Shown in pieces: positions 7,185-15,227 of a stretch of 50,728 bases of DNA. This stretch comes from an uncultured Alphaproteobacteria bacterium (lineage in GTDB: Bacteria; Pseudomonadota; Alphaproteobacteria; RF32; CAG-239), in the NCBI GenBank assembly GCA_944390885.1, contig CALXRP010000014.1, positions 1 through 50,728 of the forward strand, read 5' to 3'. The notes under the pieces were generated by a model that was not told where the DNA came from, searched no databases, and saw nothing but the letters and a program-made list of their open reading frames with translations. The first letter of the stretch is position 1, and every line of letters begins with the position of its first letter. A program made the translations under genes and the position numbers.

Positions 7185-8915
7185 ATGTTTGCGTATCTCA
7201 AGAAGATGATGCGGGGTTATGAAAAGAATTTTGCCCCCAAACTGTATGAAGTTTTAAAACAAGGATATAATAAAGAATATTTCAAACGTGATGCAGTGGC
7301 CGGAATGACTGTTGCCGTCATTTCCATTCCTTTGGCTTTGGCTTTGGCTATTGCCTCTGGGGTTGAGCCGGCACAGGGTTTATACACGGCAATTGTTGCC
7401 GGATTTTTCATTGCTTTTCTGGGGGGAAGCCGTTATCAGATCGGCGGGCCGACCGGAGCTTTTGTTGTTGTTATTTTCAATGTTATGGCTCAATACGGAT
7501 ACACGGGACTGGCCATGGTTATGGTCATGGCCGGCGTGATTCTTATGCTGGCAGGTTTGCTGCGCTTTGGAACTTATATCAAGTATATTCCTTATCCGGT
7601 CGTTTTAGGATTTACGGCAGGTATTGGATTGTTGCTGATTTCCACACAGATAAAAGACTTGCTGGGACTGAATATAGAAAACGTTCCGGCAGAATTTTTG
7701 CCAAAATGGAAAACATATCTGGCCAATATGGATAAGTTCAGCTGGGGATCGGTTATTATCGCCATCCTTTCTCTGGGCTGCATTTTTTACATTCAGATAA
7801 AAAAGATAAAAGTTCCGGCTTACTTGGTAAGCGTTGCCGGAGCAACAATTTTGGTTCTGATTTTTAGCCTTTTCGGACTGAATGTAGATACTATCGGCAG
7901 CAAATTTGGCGGAATTCCGCACTTCCTTCCTGCGCCGGCTTTCCCGGAGTTTAATTTGGAAACGGCATTGAAAGTTATGCCGAGTGCCTTTACCATAGCT
8001 TTCCTGGCCGGGGTTGAATCTTTATTAAGTGCAACGGTTGTTGACGGCATGAGCGGCGACAATCACAATTCCAATGCCGAACTCATTGGCGAAGGGATTG
8101 CCAACATTGCATCTGCTTTCTTTATGGGCGTCCCTGCAACCGGAGCCATTGCCCGCACGGCCACAAACTTCAAATCCAAAGCTTATTCGCCGGTTGCCGG
8201 CATGATGCAGAGTGTTTTTCTGCTGTTATTTATGCTTTTATTATCACCTGTTGCCCAATTTATTCCGCTGGCCTGCCTGTCTGCCGTTTTGGTTATTATC
8301 GGCTGGAATATGTTGAATTTGGATAAAATGTTCAAACTCATCACCGGCCCGAGAGGCGACCGCTATACATTATTGGTAACGCTGTTATTAACGATTCTGG
8401 TTGATTTAAATACGGCAATCAGTGTTGGTTTTGTAATGGCAAGTATTATATTTATGCACAGAATGAGCAAAGAAATCGAAATTGCCAATGACGAAACGGT
8501 GTTGGAAGATGTGGGCGGCGGCCGTGATTTAACGCAGGTTTTGCACGAGCAGGGGGTTATGTCGCTGCGTTTGTCCGGGCCGTTGTTTTTTGGTGTTGCC
8601 GCGCAGGTTTCCGGCTTTTTGAAAAAAATTGACAAGAAACCCAAAGTCTTGATTCTGCGCATGGGATATGTACCGGTCATTGATGCCAGCGGCGCCAACA
8701 CCATTGTGGAGTTTGTCCGTCGTTTGCGTCCGTATAATACCAAGATTATTCTTTCCAATATGAAGACGCAGCCCCGCCGGGTTTTGCACGATGCATTGGA
8801 AAAAGAAAATCTGGTGCAAAACATTTCAACAGCCTCAACTTTTGAAAACGCGCTGAAAATGACGCGTCGGTGGCTCAAAAGAGAAAAAGAGGAACAGATT
8901 GAAAAAATCGATTGA
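7185..8915 (+). CDS. SulP-family anion transporter with STAS domain
   Basis: The 576-residue protein is a SulP (SLC26-type) inner-membrane anion transporter; sulfate, bicarbonate or dicarboxylate are possible substrates and cannot be told apart here. The N-terminal family signature is clear (AGMTVAVISIPLALALAIASG, roughly residues 39-59). It is followed by QGLYTAIVAGFF and GGPTGAFVVV, and a dozen hydrophobic segments run to about 420. The C-terminal STAS domain (about 445-560) has LRMGYVPVIDASGANTI. Only a weak ribosome-binding site (AGGGTG) is seen. The next gene encodes a small membrane protein 57 nt downstream and may be cotranscribed. Confidence 0.93.
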   Translation: MFAYLKKMMRGYEKNFAPKLYEVLKQGYNKEYFKRDAVAGMTVAVISIPLALALAIASGVEPAQGLYTAIVAGFFIAFLGGSRYQIGGPTGAFVVVIFNVMAQYGYTGLAMVMVMAGVILMLAGLLRFGTYIKYIPYPVVLGFTAGIGLLLISTQIKDLLGLNIENVPAEFLPKWKTYLANMDKFSWGSVIIAILSLGCIFYIQIKKIKVPAYLVSVAGATILVLIFSLFGLNVDTIGSKFGGIPHFLPAPAFPEFNLETALKVMPSAFTIAFLAGVESLLSATVVDGMSGDNHNSNAELIGEGIANIASAFFMGVPATGAIARTATNFKSKAYSPVAGMMQSVFLLLFMLLLSPVAQFIPLACLSAVLVIIGWNMLNLDKMFKLITGPRGDRYTLLVTLLLTILVDLNTAISVGFVMASIIFMHRMSKEIEIANDETVLEDVGGGRDLTQVLHEQGVMSLRLSGPLFFGVAAQVSGFLKKIDKKPKVLILRMGYVPVIDASGANTIVEFVRRLRPYNTKIILSNMKTQPRRVLHDALEKENLVQNISTASTFENALKMTRRWLKREKEEQIEKID

Positions 8916-8972
8916 TTTATGTTTTTGATAAATTAGAATAAACGTAATTTTGAATAACGGAAGGGGATAAAA

Positions 8973-9497
8973 ATGAGTTTGATTCTGGCTTTCCTGGCCG
9001 CAGTAATATACAGCGGAAAAGCTTTGGCTAATCCGGCTTGCGCCGTTTGTACGGTTGCAGTCGGCGCCTCTTTGGAAATCGCCCGCAAGCTCGGAGTCGA
9101 TGACAGCGTCGTCGGTGTCTGGGCCGGAGCTTTCCTGACTTTGCTCGGATTTTGGCTGATTAAATGGTTTGATAAAAAAGGCTGGAATTTCAAAGGGCGT
9201 GATTTCTGGTTGATTATTATTTCTGTTGCAATGATTGGCTTCGTTTATATCAGTGAAATTGAGTATACAGCCAAACCTATTTTGATTTTTTATCTCGATC
9301 CCTTTTTGTTCAGCGTCATCATCGGCATGCTGGTGCTTATCGGTTCTTCCGAATTCTACCAATGGATGAAAGCGCATAACGGGGGACACGCACATTTTCC
9401 GTTTGAAAAAGTTGTTGTTCCGTTAGTTGCCCTAGTGTTGGCAAGTTTATATTTTTACTACTTTCCGATCGGAAATACTGCCGATGCGCTGTTATAA
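8973..9497 (+). CDS. Small CxxC membrane protein of unknown function
   Basis: I recognise the general type (uncharacterised membrane proteins starting with a signal-like segment and a CxVCTVAVG motif) but no function. The 174-residue product has an N-terminal hydrophobic segment ending ALANP. Next come CAVCTVAVGASLEIARKLG at about residues 24-42, and four further membrane segments. A His-rich loop (HNGGHAHF, about 139-146) is flanked by hydrophobic helices. GGAAGGGG precedes the start. It lies directly behind the SulP gene and before a terminator, so the two probably form one unit. A redox or metal role for the CxxC is only a guess. Confidence 0.75.
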   Translation: MSLILAFLAAVIYSGKALANPACAVCTVAVGASLEIARKLGVDDSVVGVWAGAFLTLLGFWLIKWFDKKGWNFKGRDFWLIIISVAMIGFVYISEIEYTAKPILIFYLDPFLFSVIIGMLVLIGSSEFYQWMKAHNGGHAHFPFEKVVVPLVALVLASLYFYYFPIGNTADALL

Positions 9498-9503
9498 AAA
9501 TAG

Positions 9504-9536
9504 AGCCTCGGATTTTTCCGGGGCTTTACTTTTTTA
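9504..9536 (+). terminator. Terminator after the SulP/CxxC unit
   Basis: AGCCTCGGA, loop TTTT and TCCGGGGCT form a 9-bp stem with one G-T pair, followed by TTACTTTTTT. Confidence 0.8.
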
Positions 9537-9607
9537 AACAAACAAATAAATATTATTGAGCAAAAAATTTTGGGTAACCAAGCGAAAAGAAAAGGACATC
9601 AGATAAT

Positions 9608-10186
9608 ATGTTTCGTCGCTTTTTATGTATAACTATATGGCTTTGGGGAACAATGACCCACGCCTTGGCATCAGAAAAAGATTCATCGGCTGTTGTCAAT
9701 TGGGCGGACTGGCTGAAAAATAACATCTCAAACGCTTGGAATGCACAAAATTATGATTTTTATCTGCCTGTAAACACTTGGCACAATCGCTTATTCTACG
9801 ATAAAGACAAAATAGAAGATTATAATGAAGAACCATGGGGTGCTGGGTTGGGAAAATCTTTTTATGATGACAACGGGCATTGGCATGCTCTTTATGCCAT
9901 GGGTTTTAAAGATTCCAACAAGCACCTGCAAACCATCTTTGGTTATGCTTATCAACATAATTGGCATTTAGATAATAAAAATAAGTGGCGCTTGGGAGTT
10001 GGTTATACACTGAGTCTGACCCAGCGGTCCGAATATGCCTATATTCCGGTTCCTCTGCCACTTCCTTTGGCTGGAATAGGATATAAAAACTTTAACATTC
10101 AGGCCGCCTATGTTCCTGGTGTCAAAAATGATGGAAATGTTCTGTTTACCTGGCTCCGTTGGGAATTCAACAATGACTACCGTTAA
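9608..10186 (+). CDS. pagP: Lipid A palmitoyltransferase PagP
   Basis: PagP is an outer-membrane beta-barrel enzyme that moves palmitate from phospholipid to lipid A, protecting against cationic peptides. The 192-residue product starts with a signal peptide (about 1-21, ending ALAS). The family core is clear: YDFYLPVNTWHNRLFYDK, NEEPWGAGLGKS, HWHALYAMGFKDS, then YIPVPLPLPLAGIGY and the final barrel strand VLFTWLRWEF. The catalytic residues of E. coli PagP (His, Asp, Ser) correspond to His59, Asp102 and Ser103. AAAAGGA lies 12 nt before the ATG. PagP is best known from enterobacteria, Legionella and Bordetella. Its place in an interrupted core region suggests transfer. Confidence 0.93.
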   Translation: MFRRFLCITIWLWGTMTHALASEKDSSAVVNWADWLKNNISNAWNAQNYDFYLPVNTWHNRLFYDKDKIEDYNEEPWGAGLGKSFYDDNGHWHALYAMGFKDSNKHLQTIFGYAYQHNWHLDNKNKWRLGVGYTLSLTQRSEYAYIPVPLPLPLAGIGYKNFNIQAAYVPGVKNDGNVLFTWLRWEFNNDYR

Positions 10187-10284
10187 GAGAAGAACAAAAT
10201 CGCAAGCATTTTTATATTGCAAAATAAATAAAAAAATGTTATTAAAACAAAGTTATTAAATATTATTATTAAATTTTTATAAAG

Positions 10285-10965
10285 ATGAAAAATAATTTTC
10301 TTAATTTTACAGACCAGGTGTTAAAAACAAATCAGAGATGGTTGAGTGCTGAAAATATTGTAAGTGATGAGATCTTTACCGGTAATATCATTGAATATTT
10401 TAAAAGTATAACAAATCATTTATCCGACGGCGTAAAAATCAAAACATATCAAGCTCTTTATGTTGATGCAGCAGATATGCAAACCATTTTACATGCGGCT
10501 TATTGGTATAAATTAGTGGGGCAGAAAACTTCCCTGCACCCGGAAGTTTATTGCCAAACATCTGAAAACCCAATACGAATAGACAGGTTCTTAAAAAAAC
10601 TTGGCATGCGGAGAAGTTATATTAATATTCTGCCGAATGAGTATTTTAAACCTCAAGATGTTTTGTATATACAACCTTGTTATAAAAAAAGGATATCTGA
10701 AATTTCAGACACCTATTTTGTTCGGGAAGATATCAAAAAGACGATATCCGACTGCTCTAATATTCCTGGTAAAATTATTAACGGATTGAATGAACTTGCT
10801 AAACAACAAGGAATACAACCCTATAAAAAGACCTTGGTAATGGAAATAAGAAATCTGTTTTGTTGGGTCGGTCATTATTTTTTTATAAATCAAAAAATAA
10901 AAGCCATCTTAAAAGCAAATCAAGATATTCTTGATCCGGGAATGCGCACGGACCCGAATGTATGA
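10285..10965 (+). CDS. Hypothetical AT-rich orphan protein
   Basis: No family recognised. The 226-residue product has no signal peptide. It starts with an amphipathic region (NFLNFTDQVLKTNQRW), has a middle part with YQALYVDAADMQTILHAAYWYK and LGMRRSYINILPNEYF, and ends with one hydrophobic stretch (NLFCWVGHYFFIN, about 188-200). The DNA is more AT-rich than the neighbouring core genes, and there is no good ribosome-binding site, which suggests transfer. It stands alone between pagP and a strong terminator. Confidence 0.6.
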   Translation: MKNNFLNFTDQVLKTNQRWLSAENIVSDEIFTGNIIEYFKSITNHLSDGVKIKTYQALYVDAADMQTILHAAYWYKLVGQKTSLHPEVYCQTSENPIRIDRFLKKLGMRRSYINILPNEYFKPQDVLYIQPCYKKRISEISDTYFVREDIKKTISDCSNIPGKIINGLNELAKQQGIQPYKKTLVMEIRNLFCWVGHYFFINQKIKAILKANQDILDPGMRTDPNV

Positions 10966-10975
10966 CAAACAACAA

Positions 10976-11010
10976 AAACGCTGCACCGTTACGGTTTGCA
11001 GCGTTTTTTT
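10976..11010 (+). terminator. Strong terminator upstream of kdsA
   Basis: AACGCTGCA and TGCAGCGTT form a perfect 9-bp stem with an 11-nt loop, followed by a run of T. It closes the accessory block before kdsA. Confidence 0.9.
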
Positions 11011-11103
11011 ATTGCCGTTTTCCTCCACAACAAACGGATTAATATTGAAAAAAGTATGAAGTTTTGCTAAAACAATGCTATTGATAACAATGAGGAAAAA
11101 AGA

Positions 11104-11952
11104 ATGGAACAAAGAAAAATAAAAATCGGAAATTTTGAAATCGGCAACAAGCTTCCGCTGGCGCTGCTGGCCGGTCCTTGTCAGATTGAAAGCAGGCAGC
11201 ATGCCATAGATATGGCCGGTGCAATGGTCGAAATCACAAAAGAACTCGGGATTAACTATGTCTTCAAGGCCTCTTTTGACAAAGCCAATCGTACGTCGAT
11301 TAACGGTGCCCGCGGCGTTGGACTGGAAGAAGGAATGAGAACTTTTGATGAAATAAAGAAACTTTATAATAATATTCCGATTGTAACGGACGTGCATGAA
11401 AAAGAACAATGCGCGATTGTTGCCCCGCATGTTGATATGCTGCAAATTCCGGCCTTCCTTTGCCGTCAGACAGATTTAGTCGTTGCCGCGGCCAAAACCG
11501 GAAAAGTCGTAAACATCAAAAAAGGCCAGTTCTGTGCTCCCTGGGATATGAAGCATATTGTCAAAAAAGCGGAAGATTCCGGCAATATGAATGTTTGTTT
11601 GACGGAACGAGGCGCTTCGTTCGGATACAATACCCTGGTAACCGATTTCCGCGGTCTGCCGAAAATGGCGCAAGATACCGGTTGCCCGGTTATTTTTGAT
11701 GCCACTCATTCAGTCCAGCAGCCGAGCGGGCAGGGCGGAACTTCCGGCGGACAGCGGGAATATGCTCCGGTTCTGGCCCGTGCTGCAGTGGCCGTCGGCG
11801 TCGCCGCCGTATTTATTGAAACACACGATAATCCGGACAAAGCCTTAAGCGACGGCCCGAACATGATCCCGCTACATGATATGAAACGGGTTTTAAGCGA
11901 GCTGATGGCCTACGATAAAATCACCAAAACGCTGATTCACGATTACGAATAA
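11104..11952 (+). CDS. kdsA: 3-deoxy-8-phosphooctulonate synthase
   Basis: KdsA condenses phosphoenolpyruvate with arabinose 5-phosphate to give Kdo 8-phosphate for the lipopolysaccharide inner core. The 282-residue length is normal. Motifs seen are [57 protein letters not shown] and the C-terminal [21 protein letters not shown] precedes the ATG. The stop codon overlaps the recO start by one base, so translation is probably coupled. Confidence 0.97.
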   Translation: MEQRKIKIGNFEIGNKLPLALLAGPCQIESRQHAIDMAGAMVEITKELGINYVFKASFDKANRTSINGARGVGLEEGMRTFDEIKKLYNNIPIVTDVHEKEQCAIVAPHVDMLQIPAFLCRQTDLVVAAAKTGKVVNIKKGQFCAPWDMKHIVKKAEDSGNMNVCLTERGASFGYNTLVTDFRGLPKMAQDTGCPVIFDATHSVQQPSGQGGTSGGQREYAPVLARAAVAVGVAAVFIETHDNPDKALSDGPNMIPLHDMKRVLSELMAYDKITKTLIHDYE

Positions 11953-12668
11953 TGCGTTTTACGGATGAAGGCTATATAATCAATTTGCGCAAACACGGTG
12001 AGAGCTCGCTAATTCTCACCGTGTTAACGCGTGAGCACGGCAAAGTTACCGGCTATGTCAAAAATTGCCTTCACAAACGCAATCTGGGTGTTTATCAGCT
12101 GGGCAACCGCCTGCAGATTGAGGCATATTCGCGGGTAGATGAAAATATGCTGAGCCTGAAAGCCGAGCTTCTGGAGCCTTGCGCCGTAAACTTCATCAGC
12201 GATGCCCGCAAACTTGCCGCCTTATCCTCGTTATGCGAGCTTTGCAATGCCGCAATGCCGGAGTTATCCCCTTTAGACAGGTTTTTCTATTATATAGAAA
12301 GTTTTTTTAATCTTATAAATGAAGATAATTGGATAGCTCATTATTGTTTCTTTGAATTTTATCTTCTTGATGCTCTCGGTATCGGGCTCGATCTGAGCGA
12401 ATGCGCTGCAACGGGAACAACCGAAAACCTGGCCTATGTCTCGCCCAAAAGCGGGCGGGCGGTCTGTGAAGAAGCCGGCTTTGTTTATAAAGAAAAGCTC
12501 TTTGCCTATCCGCATTTCATCGTCAGTGGAAACTATACTCCGGCAGCATCGGAAATGGCGGATTTGCTGAAGATGACCGAGTTTTTCCTCACAAAAAACT
12601 TTTTTCAAACTCACGGCTTGAAATTCCCGCAAAACCGTGCTAATTTGCTTAACCAGTTAGAACTTTAG
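11952..12668 (+). CDS. recO: DNA repair protein RecO
   Basis: RecO loads RecA and anneals strands in the RecFOR gap-repair pathway. The 238-residue product begins with the OB-fold pattern DEGYIINLRKHGESSLILTVLTREHGKVTGYVKN. The helical C-terminal half has FEFYLLDALGIGLDLSECAATG and VSPKSGRAVCEEAG. Length is in the family range. It overlaps kdsA by one base and is followed 20 nt later by parC; recO-parC adjacency is common in alphaproteobacteria. Confidence 0.93.
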   Translation: MRFTDEGYIINLRKHGESSLILTVLTREHGKVTGYVKNCLHKRNLGVYQLGNRLQIEAYSRVDENMLSLKAELLEPCAVNFISDARKLAALSSLCELCNAAMPELSPLDRFFYYIESFFNLINEDNWIAHYCFFEFYLLDALGIGLDLSECAATGTTENLAYVSPKSGRAVCEEAGFVYKEKLFAYPHFIVSGNYTPAASEMADLLKMTEFFLTKNFFQTHGLKFPQNRANLLNQLEL

Positions 12669-12688
12669 AAGAATAAAACCGAGTAAAA

Positions 12689-14911
12689 ATGCCTGAAATT
12701 GAAGAAAAAATCCGCAACGTGGCTCTGGCGGAAGAACTGAGCAGCCGTTATCTGTCTTATGCGATGTCGACCATCGTTTCACGTTCTTTGCCGGATGTCC
12801 GCGACGGGCTCAAACCGGTGCATCGCCGTCTGTTGTTTGCCATGCGCCAGCTGCACCTTGACCCGAAGTCAAGCTTCAAGAAATGCGCCCGCGTTGTCGG
12901 TGACGTTATTGGTAAATACCATCCGCACGGAGATTCTGCGGTTTATCAGGCAATGGCTCGTCTGGCACAGGATTTTTCGGTGCGTTATCCGTTGGTCGAC
13001 GGACAAGGAAACTTTGGCAATATCGACGGTGACGGTCCCGCCGCCATGCGTTATACTGAAGCCCGTCTGACCGAATTTGCCATGGCCCTGATGGAAGGCT
13101 TAAATGAAAATGCCGTCGATTTTCGCGAAACTTATGACGGCGAAGAACATGAACCCGTCGTTATGCCGGCAGCCGTACCCAATCTGCTTTGCAATGGAAC
13201 ATCGGGCATTGCCGTCGGTATGGCCACCAACATTCCGCCGCATAATCTGAGCGAAGTCTGCGACGCACTGCTGTATCAGATCGAAAATCCCGAATGCGAT
13301 ATGGAGCCTTTGGTCAAACGTCTGAAAGGACCGGATTTCCCGACCGGAGGTATTATTGTCGACAGCTTTGCAAGCATCTTGGAGACCTACAAAACCGGCC
13401 GCGGTTATTTTCGCATTCGTGCCCGTTGGGAAACCGAAGATTTAAGCCACGGACAATATCAGATTATCATCAAAGAAATTCCGTATCAGGTTCAGAAATC
13501 CAAATTGATAGAAAAAATCGCTTCGTTGCTGCAAGAAAAGAAACTTCCTTTGTTGAGTGACGTCCGTGATGAATCCACCCATGATGTCCGAATTGTTTTG
13601 GAGCCCAAAAACCGAACGGTCGATGCCAAATTGCTGATGGAACACCTATTTAAACAGACAGATTTGGAAATCCGCTTCAGTATGAATATGAACGTTTTGG
13701 ATTCTGACGGCGTTCCTCGGGTAATGAGCATTCAGGAGGTTTTGCGCGAATTTTTGAATCATCGTCTGGTAGTTCTGAAACGCCGCTCCAATTTCCGGCT
13801 CGATAAAATCAATACCCGGATGGAAATTCTTTCCGGCTATCTGATTGCCTATCTTAATTTGGATGAAATCATCCGGATTATCCGCGAGGAAGACGACCCG
13901 AAAACCCAATTAATTGCAACCTTTAAGCTGACGGATAACCAGGCCGAAGCCATTTTGAATATGAAGCTGCGCAATTTGCGCAAATTAGAAGAAGAAGAAA
14001 TTCGCGGTGAATATGATTCTCTGGCTGCGGAAAAAGAAAGTCTTGAAACACTGCTGTCCAGTGAGGCCAAAATGTGGGAAGCCGTAGCAGCCGAAATTAA
14101 GGCAACCAAAGAAAAATTCGGCAAAAAAACAGCTCTTGGACGCCGCCGCACCGAATTTGCCGAAGTCCCTGACGATATAGAAGTTCCGGTCGAGGTCTTT
14201 GTTGAAAAAGAACCAATCACCGTTATCCTGTCGCAAAAAGGCTGGATACGCTGTCTGAAAGGCCATACGGATCTGAATGAAGAATTCAAATTTAAAGATG
14301 ATGATTCTCTGTTAAAGGCAATCCACGCACAAACGACAGATAAAATTGTGTTGTTTGACACTTCCGGCAAATTCTTTAACATTTCCGGCAGCGAGATCCC
14401 GAGCGGCCGCGGTTTTGGACAACCGTTGAGACTGATGGTTGATTTGGGCAATAATGATAATATATGCGATATGTTTGTCTTTGAGCCCAAAACACAATAC
14501 CTGATTGCATCCAATACCGGCAAAGGCTTTTTGGTCGATGAAAATCATATCATTGCTCAAACCCGCAACGGCCGGAAGATAATGAACCTCGGAGATGGAG
14601 AAAAAACGGTATTTTGCAAAAAAATCACCGGAGACATGGTTGCTGCAATCGGAGACAATCGTAAACTGCTGGTCTTTAAAGTAGAAGAAATTCCGACCAT
14701 GGCGCGCGGTCGCGGCGTAACACTGCAAAAATACAAAGACGGCGGACTTTCTGACATTCAGATATTTAACGAAAAAGAAGGTTTTGTTTATAACCGTGCC
14801 GGTGGTACCAAAACCGAAACCGAACTTTTATCCTGGCTCGGACACCGTGGACAAGTCGGAAAACTGGCGCCTTTCGGCTTTCCGAAAAACAATAAATTTT
14901 TAAAAGACTAG
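12689..14911 (+). CDS. parC: DNA topoisomerase IV subunit A
   Basis: ParC is the DNA-cleaving subunit of topoisomerase IV, which unlinks daughter chromosomes. The 740-residue length fits ParC rather than GyrA (about 900), as does its place behind recO. The catalytic tyrosine is Tyr122 in [11 protein letters not shown]. The quinolone-contact region is [12 protein letters not shown]: Ser83 is kept, and Gln87 stands where E. coli ParC has Glu84. The breakage-reunion domain runs to about residue 480 and is followed by a short beta-pinwheel C-terminal domain. The stop codon lies inside the following terminator stem. Confidence 0.95.
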   Translation: MPEIEEKIRNVALAEELSSRYLSYAMSTIVSRSLPDVRDGLKPVHRRLLFAMRQLHLDPKSSFKKCARVVGDVIGKYHPHGDSAVYQAMARLAQDFSVRYPLVDGQGNFGNIDGDGPAAMRYTEARLTEFAMALMEGLNENAVDFRETYDGEEHEPVVMPAAVPNLLCNGTSGIAVGMATNIPPHNLSEVCDALLYQIENPECDMEPLVKRLKGPDFPTGGIIVDSFASILETYKTGRGYFRIRARWETEDLSHGQYQIIIKEIPYQVQKSKLIEKIASLLQEKKLPLLSDVRDESTHDVRIVLEPKNRTVDAKLLMEHLFKQTDLEIRFSMNMNVLDSDGVPRVMSIQEVLREFLNHRLVVLKRRSNFRLDKINTRMEILSGYLIAYLNLDEIIRIIREEDDPKTQLIATFKLTDNQAEAILNMKLRNLRKLEEEEIRGEYDSLAAEKESLETLLSSEAKMWEAVAAEIKATKEKFGKKTALGRRRTEFAEVPDDIEVPVEVFVEKEPITVILSQKGWIRCLKGHTDLNEEFKFKDDDSLLKAIHAQTTDKIVLFDTSGKFFNISGSEIPSGRGFGQPLRLMVDLGNNDNICDMFVFEPKTQYLIASNTGKGFLVDENHIIAQTRNGRKIMNLGDGEKTVFCKKITGDMVAAIGDNRKLLVFKVEEIPTMARGRGVTLQKYKDGGLSDIQIFNEKEGFVYNRAGGTKTETELLSWLGHRGQVGKLAPFGFPKNNKFLKD

Positions 14912-14931
14912 GCCGTTCGGCCTTTCTTTTT
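14910..14931 (+). terminator. Terminator after parC
   Basis: AGGCCGTTCGGCCT folds into a tight 5-6 bp stem followed by TTCTTTTTTTT. The parC TAG stop overlaps its first base. Confidence 0.8.
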
Positions 14932-14950
14932 TTTGCAAGAGGAGAATTTA

Positions 14951-15130
14951 ATGGCAGAAATTTTATTTGAATTCAAACGAAGCGGAAATGTCGTAAAAGT
15001 AAGCGCAATAGAACCAGAAACCAAAACAGAAGTCTGCGTGGTCGTTCCGGCCAACTTATCTGTTGATGAGATGAAACTCCAGGCTGCCAAACGACTGAAT
15101 TATGTCTTAAAGAAAAAAGCTTCGGAATAA
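14951..15130 (+). CDS. Small conserved protein (DUF6898-like)
   Basis: The 59-residue product begins MAEILFEFKRSGNVVKVSAI and ends in a helix with KRLNYVLKKKA. Small proteins with this beta-strand start and RLxYVLKK end are found beside parC in other alphaproteobacteria, and I believe they form DUF6898; the function is unknown. An AGAGGAG ribosome-binding site lies 6-7 nt before the ATG at 14951, so I prefer it over an in-frame Met six codons upstream. It lies between a terminator and a new AT-rich leader, so it may rely on read-through from parC. Confidence 0.8.
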   Translation: MAEILFEFKRSGNVVKVSAIEPETKTEVCVVVPANLSVDEMKLQAAKRLNYVLKKKASE

Positions 15131-15227
15131 GTAGTGGAAAGAAACAAAATAATATTTAAAAAAACAAAAAAATAAGCTAGACTTTGCCCCAGGGAAAATA
15201 CTTTTTAAAATTTGGGGAAATTTTAAT

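Noticed and set aside
11015..11099. Possible leader regulation of kdsA (TTTTCCTC pairing with GAGGAAAA)
   Set aside because: The pairing spans about 65 nt and competes with a closer local hairpin (CCGTTT/AAACGG), so it is much weaker than the stem before the alcohol dehydrogenase.
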